A DNA stretch of 24,815 nt, from contig JBBILG010000017.1 of the NCBI GenBank assembly GCA_037445085.1, positions 1 through 24,815 on the forward strand, written 5' to 3'. The notes under the pieces were generated by a model that saw only the letters and a program-made list of their open reading frames with translations, did no database searches and had not been told where the DNA came from. This stretch comes from JBBILG01 sp037445085 (GTDB taxonomy: Bacteria; Pseudomonadota; Gammaproteobacteria; Burkholderiales; Methylophilaceae). Each line of letters begins with the position of its first letter. Within the stretch, counting starts at the first letter, position 1. Below, one piece after another: positions 14,214 to 23,094 of this stretch. Position numbers and translations under genes: made by a program.

Positions 14214-15546
14214 CTGCGGTCCTTTTCAACATGGATATTCCGGCAACGAGCATGACGATGATGACTGCCTCGACCAGATAGGCTGCCCATACGGCGCCCT
14301 GTAGACCAAGAGCTGTAACCAGTCCGAGGTTGAGCAGCACTCCCGCAACGCCACCACAAGTGTAAACCATGGTCAGGAAGGACTGACGGCGTTTCGCAAC
14401 CACATAGGCATTGAGCAGGTTACGTACCACCTGCAGCATCGGCAGCAAAGCCAGCCAGACCAGCAAGTCTGCCGTTGTCTCGAATCCGGCTCCTAGCAGG
14501 CGCGGCAGCCACGGCGCCAGCAGGATCAGCAGCCCGCCCCCCAGCAGGGCCAAGGCGACGAGCGAGCCGGCTATGAGCCACATCCGCCGGCGCGGGTGGC
14601 TGCCGGCATAGAACCTGGGCCATAACGCCTCCTGCATGGCCTGCAAGGGCAGGCTGGCGAGATCGACCACCCGCTGTGCCACGCTGAAATTGCCTGCATG
14701 CCCGTAGCTGGCTTGTGCCAGCAGCGGCTTGTTGAACTCCGCCTGCAAGCGGAACGAGAGCGCGCCGACGGTGAACGGGAAGCCCTCTCGCGCCATGGCC
14801 CACTCGCGCCTGGCCGGCCAGACCGGGCGGTGTCTTGCCAGGAGCCACCACACCACGGCAGCAGTGTACACCAGGCTGGAGGCGGCATAGACCCATATCC
14901 AGCCCGCCGGGTCGGGCGGCAGTAGCGCGGCGTAACCAAGCAGCGCGAGGAGGCGCGTGATGGCGAGCCCTGCCTGCAGGCCGCCGAAGGTGCGCACGCG
15001 GTGCTGTGATTGCTCGACGCGCGCGGCAAGCTCCACGAACGAGGTCGCCACGATTTCGGAGCAGGCGAACACCGCCAGCGCGGCTACCGGAATGGAGGAA
15101 GGCAGCGCCCAGGCGATGGCCGGCACCGCGACGAGCGAAAAGACGAGTGCCGCCGGCCAACACAGCGCGAGCGCCATGCCCAGCCGCTGCGGCAGCTTCC
15201 CGGGCTCCCGCGCGCCGTCGCGCAGCAGCAGCCCGCCCAGCCCCAGCCCGGCCAGCGGAGCAAAGAAGCCTGCCACCGCCAGCACGGCGACGAACAGGCC
15301 ATACCCCTCCGCCCCCAGTAGGCGTGCCAGCACCACCACCATGGCGGCCTGGGCGATGGCCCGCAGCATGAGCCAGCCGAACAGCCCGCCGCTGGCGCGC
15401 AGGTAGCCGCCGGGGCGCCAGGCCAGGCGGCGTTGCAGCAGGCTCAACCCTGAAAATCCGGGGTTGGCCACGGTGCGGAAAACTTCGTCATGCCGCTCAT
15501 GCTTCGAGTCGCGGTGGAGGCCGAGGTCTCGACGCCGGCGCCACAT
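14206..15546 (-). CDS. Wzx-like polysaccharide flippase (MOP superfamily)
   Basis: The product (up to 446 residues) is almost entirely hydrophobic, with some twelve or more likely transmembrane helices. Its start, SGGLFGWLMLRAIAQAAM, then VVLARLLGAEGYGLF, is the conserved opening of oligosaccharide-repeat-unit flippases (PF01943/PF13440). The mid-protein segment EWAMAREGFPFTVGALSFRL and FSVAQRVVDLASLPLQAM also fit. It should move undecaprenyl-linked glycan units across the inner membrane. The start is uncertain: ATG 15546 is the first in-frame one, 24 bases after the leuA stop, but the first ~35 residues do not look like flippase and GTG 15471 is a reasonable alternative. It lies directly behind leuA on the same strand and may be transcribed with it. 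Confidence 0.88.
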   Translation of the reverse strand: MWRRRRDLGLHRDSKHERHDEVFRTVANPGFSGLSLLQRRLAWRPGGYLRASGGLFGWLMLRAIAQAAMVVVLARLLGAEGYGLFVAVLAVAGFFAPLAGLGLGGLLLRDGAREPGKLPQRLGMALALCWPAALVFSLVAVPAIAWALPSSIPVAALAVFACSEIVATSFVELAARVEQSQHRVRTFGGLQAGLAITRLLALLGYAALLPPDPAGWIWVYAASSLVYTAAVVWWLLARHRPVWPARREWAMAREGFPFTVGALSFRLQAEFNKPLLAQASYGHAGNFSVAQRVVDLASLPLQAMQEALWPRFYAGSHPRRRMWLIAGSLVALALLGGGLLILLAPWLPRLLGAGFETTADLLVWLALLPMLQVVRNLLNAYVVAKRRQSFLTMVYTCGGVAGVLLNLGLVTALGLQGAVWAAYLVEAVIIVMLVAGISMLKRTADA

Positions 15547-15570
15547 TTGCCATGATGTGCTGGCGGGCGC

Positions 15571-17106
<1,536 letters not shown>

Positions 17107-17127
17107 GGGCTGCTCCATTCCGCTTGC

Positions 17128-17143
17128 GGCCCCACGCGGGGCC
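17128..17143 (-). promoter_or_regulatory. Perfect 6-bp hairpin just upstream of the leuA ribosome site
   Basis: On the minus strand GGCCCC-GCGT-GGGGCC forms a tight stem-loop about ten bases before the GGAG that precedes leuA ATG 17106. No T-run follows, so it would act on translation or as part of a larger leader fold rather than as an intrinsic terminator. Confidence 0.5.
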
Positions 17144-17154
17144 ATCAATATCTC

Positions 17155-17221
17155 GCGCGCCCGGCCCGTGCCGCGCGCACCTGAAAACCTGACTTGTCGG
17201 GGGGTGGCGTATTCAGCGCGC
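17155..17221 (-). promoter_or_regulatory. Three GCGCGC segments able to form mutually exclusive stems
   Basis: GCGCGC occurs at 17216-17221 (last codons of the leader ORF), 17173-17178 and 17155-17160. The segment is self-complementary, so any two can pair, giving alternative structures. A ribosome stalled on the leucine codons, or finishing at the stop, would cover or free the first copy. This is the arrangement expected of a leader-peptide attenuator, but the pairing is only inferred. Confidence 0.4.
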
Positions 17222-17302
17222 GAGGCGCAGCAGCAGGCCTGCCAGCAGGAGGCCGAGGGAGGGGATGGACAGCGTGTGGTAGCGATTGAAGAACATGAGC
17301 AT
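17213..17302 (-). CDS. Leucine-rich 29-residue leader peptide candidate upstream of leuA
   Basis: The small frame encodes MLMFFNRYHTLSIPSLGLLL followed by AGLLLRLAR and TGA. Ten of 29 residues are leucine, including the runs LLL and LLL, and it sits 107 bases ahead of leuA on the same strand. Both facts fit a leu-operon leader peptide, whose translation rate would report charged tRNA-Leu. The second Met codon (ATG 17294-17296) falls at the predicted transcription start, so it could be read from a leaderless mRNA; no ribosome site is visible. Alternatively it is a short membrane peptide or a chance ORF. Confidence 0.45.
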   Translation of the reverse strand: MLMFFNRYHTLSIPSLGLLLAGLLLRLAR

Positions 17303-17303
17303 G

Positions 17304-17332
17304 ACTATAAAAGGTTTTTTTCATGTGTGCAA
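17304..17332 (-). promoter_or_regulatory. Candidate leuA sigma-70 promoter
   Basis: On the minus strand TTGCAC (17332-17327) is followed by exactly 17 bases and TATAGT (17309-17304). The -10 box matches at five of six positions; the -35 box is weaker. The start point would be near 17297, at the beginning of the leucine-rich leader ORF. It lies in a short A+T-rich island in otherwise G+C-rich sequence. Confidence 0.5.
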
Positions 17333-17364
17333 GCACGCCCGCCGGGCGAACGCACTCTGCGGGA

Positions 17365-18165
17365 TCATGCGCCGACCTGGTGCTGCCGTGTGCGCCGCAG
17401 CCGCCACCATGCCCAGGCCACGTAGCCGGACAGCCCGTAGGCCACCGCGATGGCGAACAGCACCACGGGCGGGCTCGCCGACACCAGCACGAAGAACAGC
17501 ACGATGAGCAGGACAGTGACGAAAGGCACGCTGCGCCGCAGGTTGATGTCCTTGCCGCTGTAAAACCTGAGGCTGCTGACCATGGACAGCCCGGCGAATA
17601 CGGTGAAGCACCATGCCACCCAGGACATGGGCAGCCAGTCCCACAGGTCGTCGCGCCCGGACACGCCGTGGCTGAAGTTGACCCACACCAGCCCGGCCAG
17701 CAGGGCGGCGGCGGCGGGACTGGGCAGGCCCTCGAACCAGCGTCTGTCGCTGCTGTCGAGCTTGGTGTTGAAGCGCGCCAGACGCAGGGCGGCTCCGGCG
17801 CAATAGATGAAGGCGGCGATCCAGCCCAACTTGCCCATGGGCTGGAGCGCCCACACGTACAGCACCAGCGCCGGCGCCACGCCGAACGACACCATGTCGG
17901 ACAGGGAATCGTACTCGGCGCCGAACTCGCTCTGGGTGTGGGTGAGCCGCGCCACCCGGCCATCGAGGCCGTCCATCACCATGGCGATGAAAATGGCGAC
18001 GGCGGCATGCTCAAAGCGCCCGTTCATGGCCTGCACGATGGCGTAGAAGCCGGCGAACAGCGCCGCCGTGGTGAGCAGGTTGGGCAAGAGGTAGATGCCG
18101 CGCGCGCGCAGCGTGGAATCGATCAGCCCCTTGCGGCGGCGCGGGTTGAAGTGGGGCTCGTGCAT
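17365..18165 (-). CDS. pssA: CDP-diacylglycerol--serine O-phosphatidyltransferase
   Basis: The enzyme makes phosphatidylserine from CDP-diacylglycerol and serine in the inner membrane, the precursor of phosphatidylethanolamine. The 266-residue product has the CDP-alcohol phosphatidyltransferase signature D-G-x2-A-R-x8-G-x3-D-x3-D, seen in DGRVARL through YDSLSD (near residues 70-90). It also has about six to eight membrane segments, as in the integral-membrane (type II) PssA. ATG 18165 is preferred to the upstream 18231 because the family starts near NPRRRKGLI and GGAG precedes it. The leuA gene follows on the same strand after 258 bases. The psd gene, which often accompanies pssA, is not upstream here; the next gene is divergent tgt. 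Confidence 0.93.
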   Translation of the reverse strand: MHEPHFNPRRRKGLIDSTLRARGIYLLPNLLTTAALFAGFYAIVQAMNGRFEHAAVAIFIAMVMDGLDGRVARLTHTQSEFGAEYDSLSDMVSFGVAPALVLYVWALQPMGKLGWIAAFIYCAGAALRLARFNTKLDSSDRRWFEGLPSPAAAALLAGLVWVNFSHGVSGRDDLWDWLPMSWVAWCFTVFAGLSMVSSLRFYSGKDINLRRSVPFVTVLLIVLFFVLVSASPPVVLFAIAVAYGLSGYVAWAWWRLRRTRQHQVGA

Positions 18166-18194
18166 AACGGTACCGTCTCCTGGTGGCTGGGCGT

Positions 18195-18200
18195 AGTATA
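18195..18200 (-). promoter_or_regulatory. Candidate -10 box of the pssA promoter
   Basis: TATACT on the minus strand matches the sigma-70 -10 consensus at five of six positions, about 30 bases before the pssA ATG. No good -35 box is visible at 16-18 bases. It lies in the 93-base divergent gap between pssA and tgt. Confidence 0.4.
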
Positions 18201-18258
18201 GCAAAGGCCGAAGGCGACATTGTGTTAGCATCGCCGCTTCGTCATTTCATCGCGCAAC

Positions 18259-19359
18259 ATGCAATTCTTGCTCACCCACAGCGACGGCGCGTCCCGCCGC
18301 GGCCGCCTCGTGCTCGCCCACGGCACCGTGCAGACGCCAGCCTTCATGCCGGTGGGCACCTATGGCGCGGTCAAGACCCTGTCGCCGGCGGAAATCCGCG
18401 ACATCGGCGCGCACATCGTGCTCGGCAACACCTTCCACCTGTGGTTGCGGCCGGGGCTGGAGGTGATCGCCGCCCACGGCGGCCTGCACCGCTTCATGGG
18501 CTGGGACGGCCCCATCCTCACCGATTCCGGCGGTTTCCAGGTGTGGAGCCTGGGCGCGCTGCGCAAGGTGGGCGAGGAGGGGGTGAGGTTCCGCTCGCCG
18601 GTCAACGGCGACCCCTGCTTCCTCACCCCGGAAGAATCCATGCGCATCCAGCGCGTGCTCGACTCCGACATCGTCATGATCTTCGACGAGTGCACCCCCT
18701 ATCCGGCCACCCGGGAGCAGGCGCGCGATTCCATGGAGCTTTCCCTGCGCTGGGCACAGCGTAGTAAGCAGGCACATCAAGGCAACCCCAATGCCCTGTT
18801 CGGCATCATCCAGGGCGGCATGTACGAGGACCTGCGCGACCGCTCTCTCGCTGGGCTCATCGACACCGGCTTCGACGGCTACGCCATCGGCGGGCTGTCG
18901 GTGGGTGAACCCAAGGAGGACATGCTGCGCATTCTCGACCACACCGCCCCGCAGATGCCCGCCGACCGGCCGCGCTACCTGATGGGCGTGGGCACGCCGG
19001 AAGACCTGGTGGATGCGGTGCTGCGCGGCGTGGACATGTTCGACTGCGTGATGCCCACGCGCAACGCACGCAACGGCTGGCTGTTCACCCGCTTCGGCGA
19101 CGTCAAGATCAAGAATGCGCGCTACCGGAGCGATACCGGCCCGCTCGATCCGGAATGTGGCTGCTACACCTGCCGCCATTTCAGCCGCGCCTACCTGCAC
19201 CACCTGCACAGGGTGGGCGAAATCCTCGGCAGCCGCCTCAATACGCTTCACAACCTGCATTTCTACCAGGAGCTCATGGCCGGCATGCGCAGCGCCATCG
19301 AGCGTGGAAAACTCGCCGCCTTCGCCGAGGAATTCAAACGGCGCCGCAGCGGTTCGTGA
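18259..19359 (+). CDS. tgt: Queuine tRNA-ribosyltransferase (tRNA-guanine transglycosylase)
   Basis: Tgt replaces guanine 34 with preQ1 in tRNAs for Asp, Asn, His and Tyr, a step of queuosine formation. The 366-residue product has the expected family length and motifs: LTDSGGFQVWSL with the catalytic Asp89, FDECTPYPAT near 143-151, IIQGGMYEDLR near 184, the GVDMFDCVMPTRNARNG block with the nucleophilic Asp262, and the zinc site C300-x-C302-x2-C305-x25-H331. It starts the block tgt-yajC-secD-secF, an order conserved widely in Proteobacteria. The gap to yajC is 49 bases. The start is the first ATG of the conserved N-terminus. Confidence 0.97.
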   Translation: MQFLLTHSDGASRRGRLVLAHGTVQTPAFMPVGTYGAVKTLSPAEIRDIGAHIVLGNTFHLWLRPGLEVIAAHGGLHRFMGWDGPILTDSGGFQVWSLGALRKVGEEGVRFRSPVNGDPCFLTPEESMRIQRVLDSDIVMIFDECTPYPATREQARDSMELSLRWAQRSKQAHQGNPNALFGIIQGGMYEDLRDRSLAGLIDTGFDGYAIGGLSVGEPKEDMLRILDHTAPQMPADRPRYLMGVGTPEDLVDAVLRGVDMFDCVMPTRNARNGWLFTRFGDVKIKNARYRSDTGPLDPECGCYTCRHFSRAYLHHLHRVGEILGSRLNTLHNLHFYQELMAGMRSAIERGKLAAFAEEFKRRRSGS

Positions 19360-19408
19360 TACCATTCCACGATTTTTCAGCCACCCAAATTTTCTTAAGG
19401 ACCACACC

Positions 19409-19726
19409 GTGTTCATTAGCAACGCCCATGCTTCCACTCCCCAGCCTGGCGCCGAATGGATCAGCTTCCTGCCGCTCATTATCATTTTCGTGCTGTTCTG
19501 GTTCCTGCTCATCCGTCCGCAGATGAAGCAGGCCAAGGAGCACCGCAAGATGCTGGATGCCCTGCAGAAGGGCGACGAAGTCGCCACCAGCGGCGGCCTC
19601 GCCGGCAGGGTGGTCAAGGTGGGCGACGGGTTCGTCAGCCTGGAAATCGCGCCGGAGACCGTGGTGCACGTGCAGAAGCACACCGTGCAGACCCTGCTGC
19701 CCAAGGGCACCCTCAAATCCCTGTAA
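19409..19726 (+). CDS. yajC: Preprotein translocase subunit YajC
   Basis: YajC is the small membrane partner of the SecDF complex that assists protein export. The 105-residue product has a single strong membrane helix (FLPLIIIFVLFWFLLIRPQ, residues about 20-38) followed by the conserved cytoplasmic QMKQAKEHRKML and GDEVATSGGLAGRVVKV region. The start is a GTG at 19409 with AAGGA at 19397-19401 and 7-base spacing. The frame is open further upstream, but that part overlaps tgt. secD follows 18 bases after the stop. Confidence 0.94.
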   Translation: MFISNAHASTPQPGAEWISFLPLIIIFVLFWFLLIRPQMKQAKEHRKMLDALQKGDEVATSGGLAGRVVKVGDGFVSLEIAPETVVHVQKHTVQTLLPKGTLKSL

Positions 19727-19744
19727 CCCTGCCGACCCGAAGCG

Positions 19745-21574
19745 ATGAACCGCTACCCGACCTGGAAGTACATCCTCATCGCGGCCGCGCTGATGCTGGG
19801 CGCGCTGTACGCGCTCCCCAACCTGTACGGCGAGGCGCCGGCGGTGCAGATTTCCTCGGCCAAGGCCACGGTCAAGGTGGAAGCCCCGTTGCTCGGCCGG
19901 GTCGAGGAGGCGCTGAAAGGGGCGGACATCGCTTTCGAGAGCCTGTTCCTCGACGCCAGCGGCGTGAAGGTGCGCTTTGCCGACACCGACACCCAGATCA
20001 GGGCCAAGGACGTGCTCGCGACCGGCCTGGGCAACGATTACGTGGTGGCGCTCAACCTGATGTCGCGTTCGCCGGACTGGCTGCGCAGCATCGGCGCCCT
20101 GCCCATGTACCTGGGCCTGGATCTCCGGGGCGGCGTGCACTTCCTGCTGCAGGTGGACATGAAGTCGGCGGTGGACAAGGCTGCCGAGCGCTACGTGGGC
20201 GACCTGCGCATGCTGCTGCGTGAGAAGCGCGTCCTCTATCACGGTGTCAGCCGCGAGGGCCAGGGCGTGCTGGTCAAATTCCGCGATGCCGCCGAGCTGG
20301 CCAAGGCCGAGGAGGAAATCCGCAAGAGTTATCCCGACCTCGCACTGCGCACCAGCGAGGCCGACGGCGAGCACATCCTCACCGCCAGCCTGAGCGAGGA
20401 AGCCCGGAAACGCATCCAGGAATTCGCCCTCAAGCAGAACAAGCAGACCCTGCACAACCGCGTCAACGAACTGGGCGTGGCCGAGCCGGTGATCCAGCAG
20501 CAGGGCATGGACCGCATCGTGGTGCAACTGCCGGGCGTGCAGGACACCGCCAAGGCCAAGGAAATTCTCGGCCGCACCGCCACCTTGGAAATCCGCATGG
20601 TGGACGAGGAAAAAAGCGATGCCGCCACCCTGGAGCGCGCTCGCGGCGGCAACGTGCCGTTCGGCGATGAACTCTTCTTCGACCGTGACGGCATGCCGTT
20701 GCTGGTGAAGAAGAACGTGGTGCTGACCGGCGACTACATCACCGATGCCAGTCCCGGCATCGACCAGCAGACCGGCGAATCGGTGGTGCACGTCACCCTG
20801 GACGGTCGCGGGGCGCGCATCTTCAAGCAGGTCACCCGCGAGAATGTCGGCAAGCGCATGGCCATCCTGCTCATCGAGAAGGGGCAGGCGGAGGTGGTCA
20901 CCGCCCCCGTCATCCGCGAGGAAATCGGCGGCGGTCGCGTGCAGATCAGCGGCATGGCCAACATCCAGGAAGCCACCGACGTTGCCCTGTTGCTGCGCGC
21001 AGGGGCGCTTGCCGCGCCCATGGAAATCATCGAGGAGCGCACCGTCGGGCCCAGCATGGGCGCGGAGAACATCGAGCGCGGCTTCAATTCCGTGCTATGG
21101 GGCTTCGCCGCCGTCGCCGTGCTGATGATAAGCTACTACATGCTGTTCGGCGTCGTTTCGGTGTTCGCCCTGGGCGCCAACCTGCTGCTGCTGGTGGCGC
21201 TGCTGTCCATGCTGCAGGCCACCCTTACCCTGCCCGGCCTCGCCGCCATCGCGCTGACCCTGGGCATGGCCATCGACGCCAACGTGCTGATCAACGAGCG
21301 CATCCGCGAGGAGATCAAGGCCGGCAACTCGCCGCAGGCCACCATCAACGCCGGCTACGACCGCGCCTGGGGCACCATTCTCGACTCCAACGTCACCACC
21401 CTGATCGCCGGCCTCGCCCTGTTCATGTTCGGCACCGGCCCGGTCAAGGGTTTCGCCGTGGTGCACGCGCTGGGCATCCTCACCTCGATGTTCACCGCCG
21501 TGCTGGTGTCGCGCGGTATCGTCAACCTGATCTACGGCTACCGCCGCAAGGTGACCAGGCTGTCCATCGGCTAG
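19745..21574 (+). CDS. secD: Protein translocase subunit SecD
   Basis: SecD works with SecF to pull translocating proteins into the periplasm using the proton gradient. The 609-residue product is close to the usual length. It has an N-terminal membrane helix (WKYILIAAALMLGALYALP), the conserved GLDLRGGVHFLLQVD near residue 122, a large periplasmic domain (about 140-430), and the six-helix-type C-terminal RND-like region starting at MGAENIERGFNSVLWGF. That region includes TLGMAIDANVLINERIREE with the Asp that is part of the proton path, and FGTGPVKGFAVVHALGI. It is spaced 9 bases from secF. Confidence 0.97.
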   Translation: MNRYPTWKYILIAAALMLGALYALPNLYGEAPAVQISSAKATVKVEAPLLGRVEEALKGADIAFESLFLDASGVKVRFADTDTQIRAKDVLATGLGNDYVVALNLMSRSPDWLRSIGALPMYLGLDLRGGVHFLLQVDMKSAVDKAAERYVGDLRMLLREKRVLYHGVSREGQGVLVKFRDAAELAKAEEEIRKSYPDLALRTSEADGEHILTASLSEEARKRIQEFALKQNKQTLHNRVNELGVAEPVIQQQGMDRIVVQLPGVQDTAKAKEILGRTATLEIRMVDEEKSDAATLERARGGNVPFGDELFFDRDGMPLLVKKNVVLTGDYITDASPGIDQQTGESVVHVTLDGRGARIFKQVTRENVGKRMAILLIEKGQAEVVTAPVIREEIGGGRVQISGMANIQEATDVALLLRAGALAAPMEIIEERTVGPSMGAENIERGFNSVLWGFAAVAVLMISYYMLFGVVSVFALGANLLLLVALLSMLQATLTLPGLAAIALTLGMAIDANVLINERIREEIKAGNSPQATINAGYDRAWGTILDSNVTTLIAGLALFMFGTGPVKGFAVVHALGILTSMFTAVLVSRGIVNLIYGYRRKVTRLSIG

Positions 21575-21583
21575 GAAATACCC

Positions 21584-22513
21584 ATGAACCTGCTCCGCTT
21601 CGAAAAAGACATCCCGTTCATGAGCTATGGACGTCTCACCACGTCCGTCTCGCTGGTGACCTTCCTCCTTGCGATCTTCTTCCTCGCCACCAAGGGGTTG
21701 GCCCTGGGTGTGGACTTCACCGGCGGCACGGCGATGGAAGTGAGCTATCCGCAGGCTGCCGATCTCCCCAAGATTCGCGGCGCCATCACCGAAATCGGCT
21801 TGAAGGATGTGACGGTGCAGAATTTCGGCACCAGCCGGGACGTGCTCATCCGTCTGCCGGTGAGGGAGGGCATCACCACCGCCCAGTTGTCGGAGCAGGT
21901 CATGCAGGTCCTGCAGCAGCAAACCGGCAATGTCGAGTTGCGTCGCGTGGAGTTCGTGGGGCCGCAGGTGGGTAAGGAGCTGTTCGAAAGCGGCGCGCTG
22001 GCGCTGTTGGTGGTCATCCTCGGCATCATGGCCTACCTCGCCATGCGTTTCGAATGGCGCTTCGCCGTCGCTGCCATCATCGCCAACATGCACGACGTGG
22101 TCATCATCCTCGGCTTCTTCGCCTTTTTTCAGTGGGAATTCAACCTCACCGTGCTGGCCGCGGTGCTGGCCGTGCTGGGCTATTCGGTCAACGAATCGGT
22201 GGTGGTGTTCGACCGCGTGCGCGAGAACTTCCGCAAGATGCGCCGCGCGACGGTACCGCAAATCCTCGACAACGCCATCACCCGCACCATGTCGCGCACC
22301 ATGACCCACCTCTCCACGCAACTGGTGGTGTGCTCGATGCTGCTGTTCGGCGGCGAGGTGCTGCACAACTTCGCCTTGGCGCTCACCATCGGCATCCTGT
22401 TCGGCATCTATTCTTCCGTGCTGGTGGCGACTCCCATCGTGCTCGCACTCGGCATTTCCCGCGAGGACATGATCAAGGCGGAGAAAAAGGAAGAGGCCGA
22501 CGCCCTGCCTTGA
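21584..22513 (+). CDS. secF: Protein translocase subunit SecF
   Basis: SecF pairs with SecD in the inner membrane. The 309-residue product has the N-terminal helix, the conserved GVDFTGGTAMEV motif near residue 43, and the RND-like C-terminal membrane region: AIIANMHDVVIILGFFAFF, then LGYSVNESVVVFDRVREN with the family signature, and SRTMTHLSTQLVV. The end (LALGISREDMIKAEKKEEAD) is charged, as usual. It is the last gene of the tgt-yajC-secD-secF unit. No intrinsic terminator is clear after it, but a hairpin at 22531-22555 lies 18 bases downstream. Confidence 0.97.
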   Translation: MNLLRFEKDIPFMSYGRLTTSVSLVTFLLAIFFLATKGLALGVDFTGGTAMEVSYPQAADLPKIRGAITEIGLKDVTVQNFGTSRDVLIRLPVREGITTAQLSEQVMQVLQQQTGNVELRRVEFVGPQVGKELFESGALALLVVILGIMAYLAMRFEWRFAVAAIIANMHDVVIILGFFAFFQWEFNLTVLAAVLAVLGYSVNESVVVFDRVRENFRKMRRATVPQILDNAITRTMSRTMTHLSTQLVVCSMLLFGGEVLHNFALALTIGILFGIYSSVLVATPIVLALGISREDMIKAEKKEEADALP

Positions 22514-22530
22514 CCCTGCTCCCGCGGCCA

Positions 22531-22555
22531 CAGCCCGGCAAGCGGGCGCGGGCTG
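22531..22555 (+). terminator. Hairpin downstream of secF, possible weak terminator
   Basis: CAGCCCG (22531-22537) pairs perfectly with CGGGCTG (22549-22555). No T-run follows, so it may be a stabilising 3'-end structure rather than an efficient intrinsic terminator. Confidence 0.4.
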
Positions 22556-22590
22556 CTGGCGGGGGTCGGGAGAGCCGCATCCGCGCCCCC

Positions 22591-22618
22591 TTGAAAAAAT
22601 CCGGGCAAGGCTCACAAT
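22591..22618 (+). promoter_or_regulatory. Candidate clpS-clpA promoter
   Basis: TTGAAA (five of six to the -35 consensus) at 22591-22596 is followed 16 bases later by CACAAT (four of six to -10) at 22613-22618. It lies 168 bases before the clpS ATG. The transcribed leader would contain two perfect 7-bp hairpins, AGGAAAC/GTTTCCT (22619-22644) and GGTGCAG/CTGCACC (22670-22691). No gene is seen in the 22514-22785 gap. Confidence 0.4.
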
Positions 22619-22785
22619 AGGAAACTGAATACGGCAGGTTTCCTGTCCCGCGACATTCCCTGGGGGTGCGGTGCAGGACGCGGACTGCACCGTGCCATCA
22701 CGCTCCGCCCTGGCCGCAATGCCGCAGACACCGCGCAGACGCAACGCGGGGCATGAAACCCGCTGCAACGGTTTTCCGATAGACC

Positions 22786-23094
22786 ATGGCGAACACTTTT
22801 GCGAACACCGCGCCGGAAGCGACGTCCACGCGCCGCGCTCCGCCGCCCCTGTACAAGGTGCTGCTGCTCAACGACGATTTCACGCCCATGGATTTTGTGG
22901 TACAGGTCTTGCAAAGGTATTTTGCGAAAAGTCGTGAACAGGCAACGCAAATCATGCTCAAAGTGCATAACGAGGGCGTTGGCCTGTGCGGAATCTATCC
23001 GCACGACATCGCCGAGACCAAGGTCAACCTGGTGGTGGCCCACGCACGGGCACAGCAGCATCCGCTGCAGTGCGTGATGGAGGAAGTGAAATGA
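22786..23094 (+). CDS. clpS: ATP-dependent Clp protease adapter ClpS
   Basis: ClpS recognises N-degron substrates (proteins with N-terminal Leu, Phe, Tyr or Trp) and hands them to ClpAP. The 102-residue product has a flexible N-terminal arm (residues 1-20), then the core: PPLYKVLLLNDDFTPMDFVV, with the Asn-Asp-Asp that holds the N-terminal amino group, the helix LQRYFAKSREQATQIMLKVH, whose residues line the pocket, and GVGLCGIYPHDIAETKV. All of these are conserved in the family. Its stop overlaps the clpA start (ATGA at 23091-23094), so the two are translationally coupled. The unusually long leader before it is described separately. Confidence 0.96.
   Translation: MANTFANTAPEATSTRRAPPPLYKVLLLNDDFTPMDFVVQVLQRYFAKSREQATQIMLKVHNEGVGLCGIYPHDIAETKVNLVVAHARAQQHPLQCVMEEVK

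Noticed and set aside
12262..15545. Plus-strand frames opposite the GT9, methyltransferase and flippase genes
   Set aside because: The minus-strand products show clear family motifs and tight operon spacing; the plus-strand frames do not.
17145..17963. 272-codon minus-strand frame overlapping pssA and the leuA leader
   Set aside because: Its bulk is a +1 shadow of pssA; only the tail (MKKTFYSHAHV...) is outside it and is Pro/Ala/Arg-rich without a ribosome site. The leucine-rich frame in the same place is a better candidate.
21095..22768. 557-codon minus-strand frame opposite secD/secF
   Set aside because: It crosses two certain genes and the gap behind them, and the product is His/Glu/Gln-rich low complexity.
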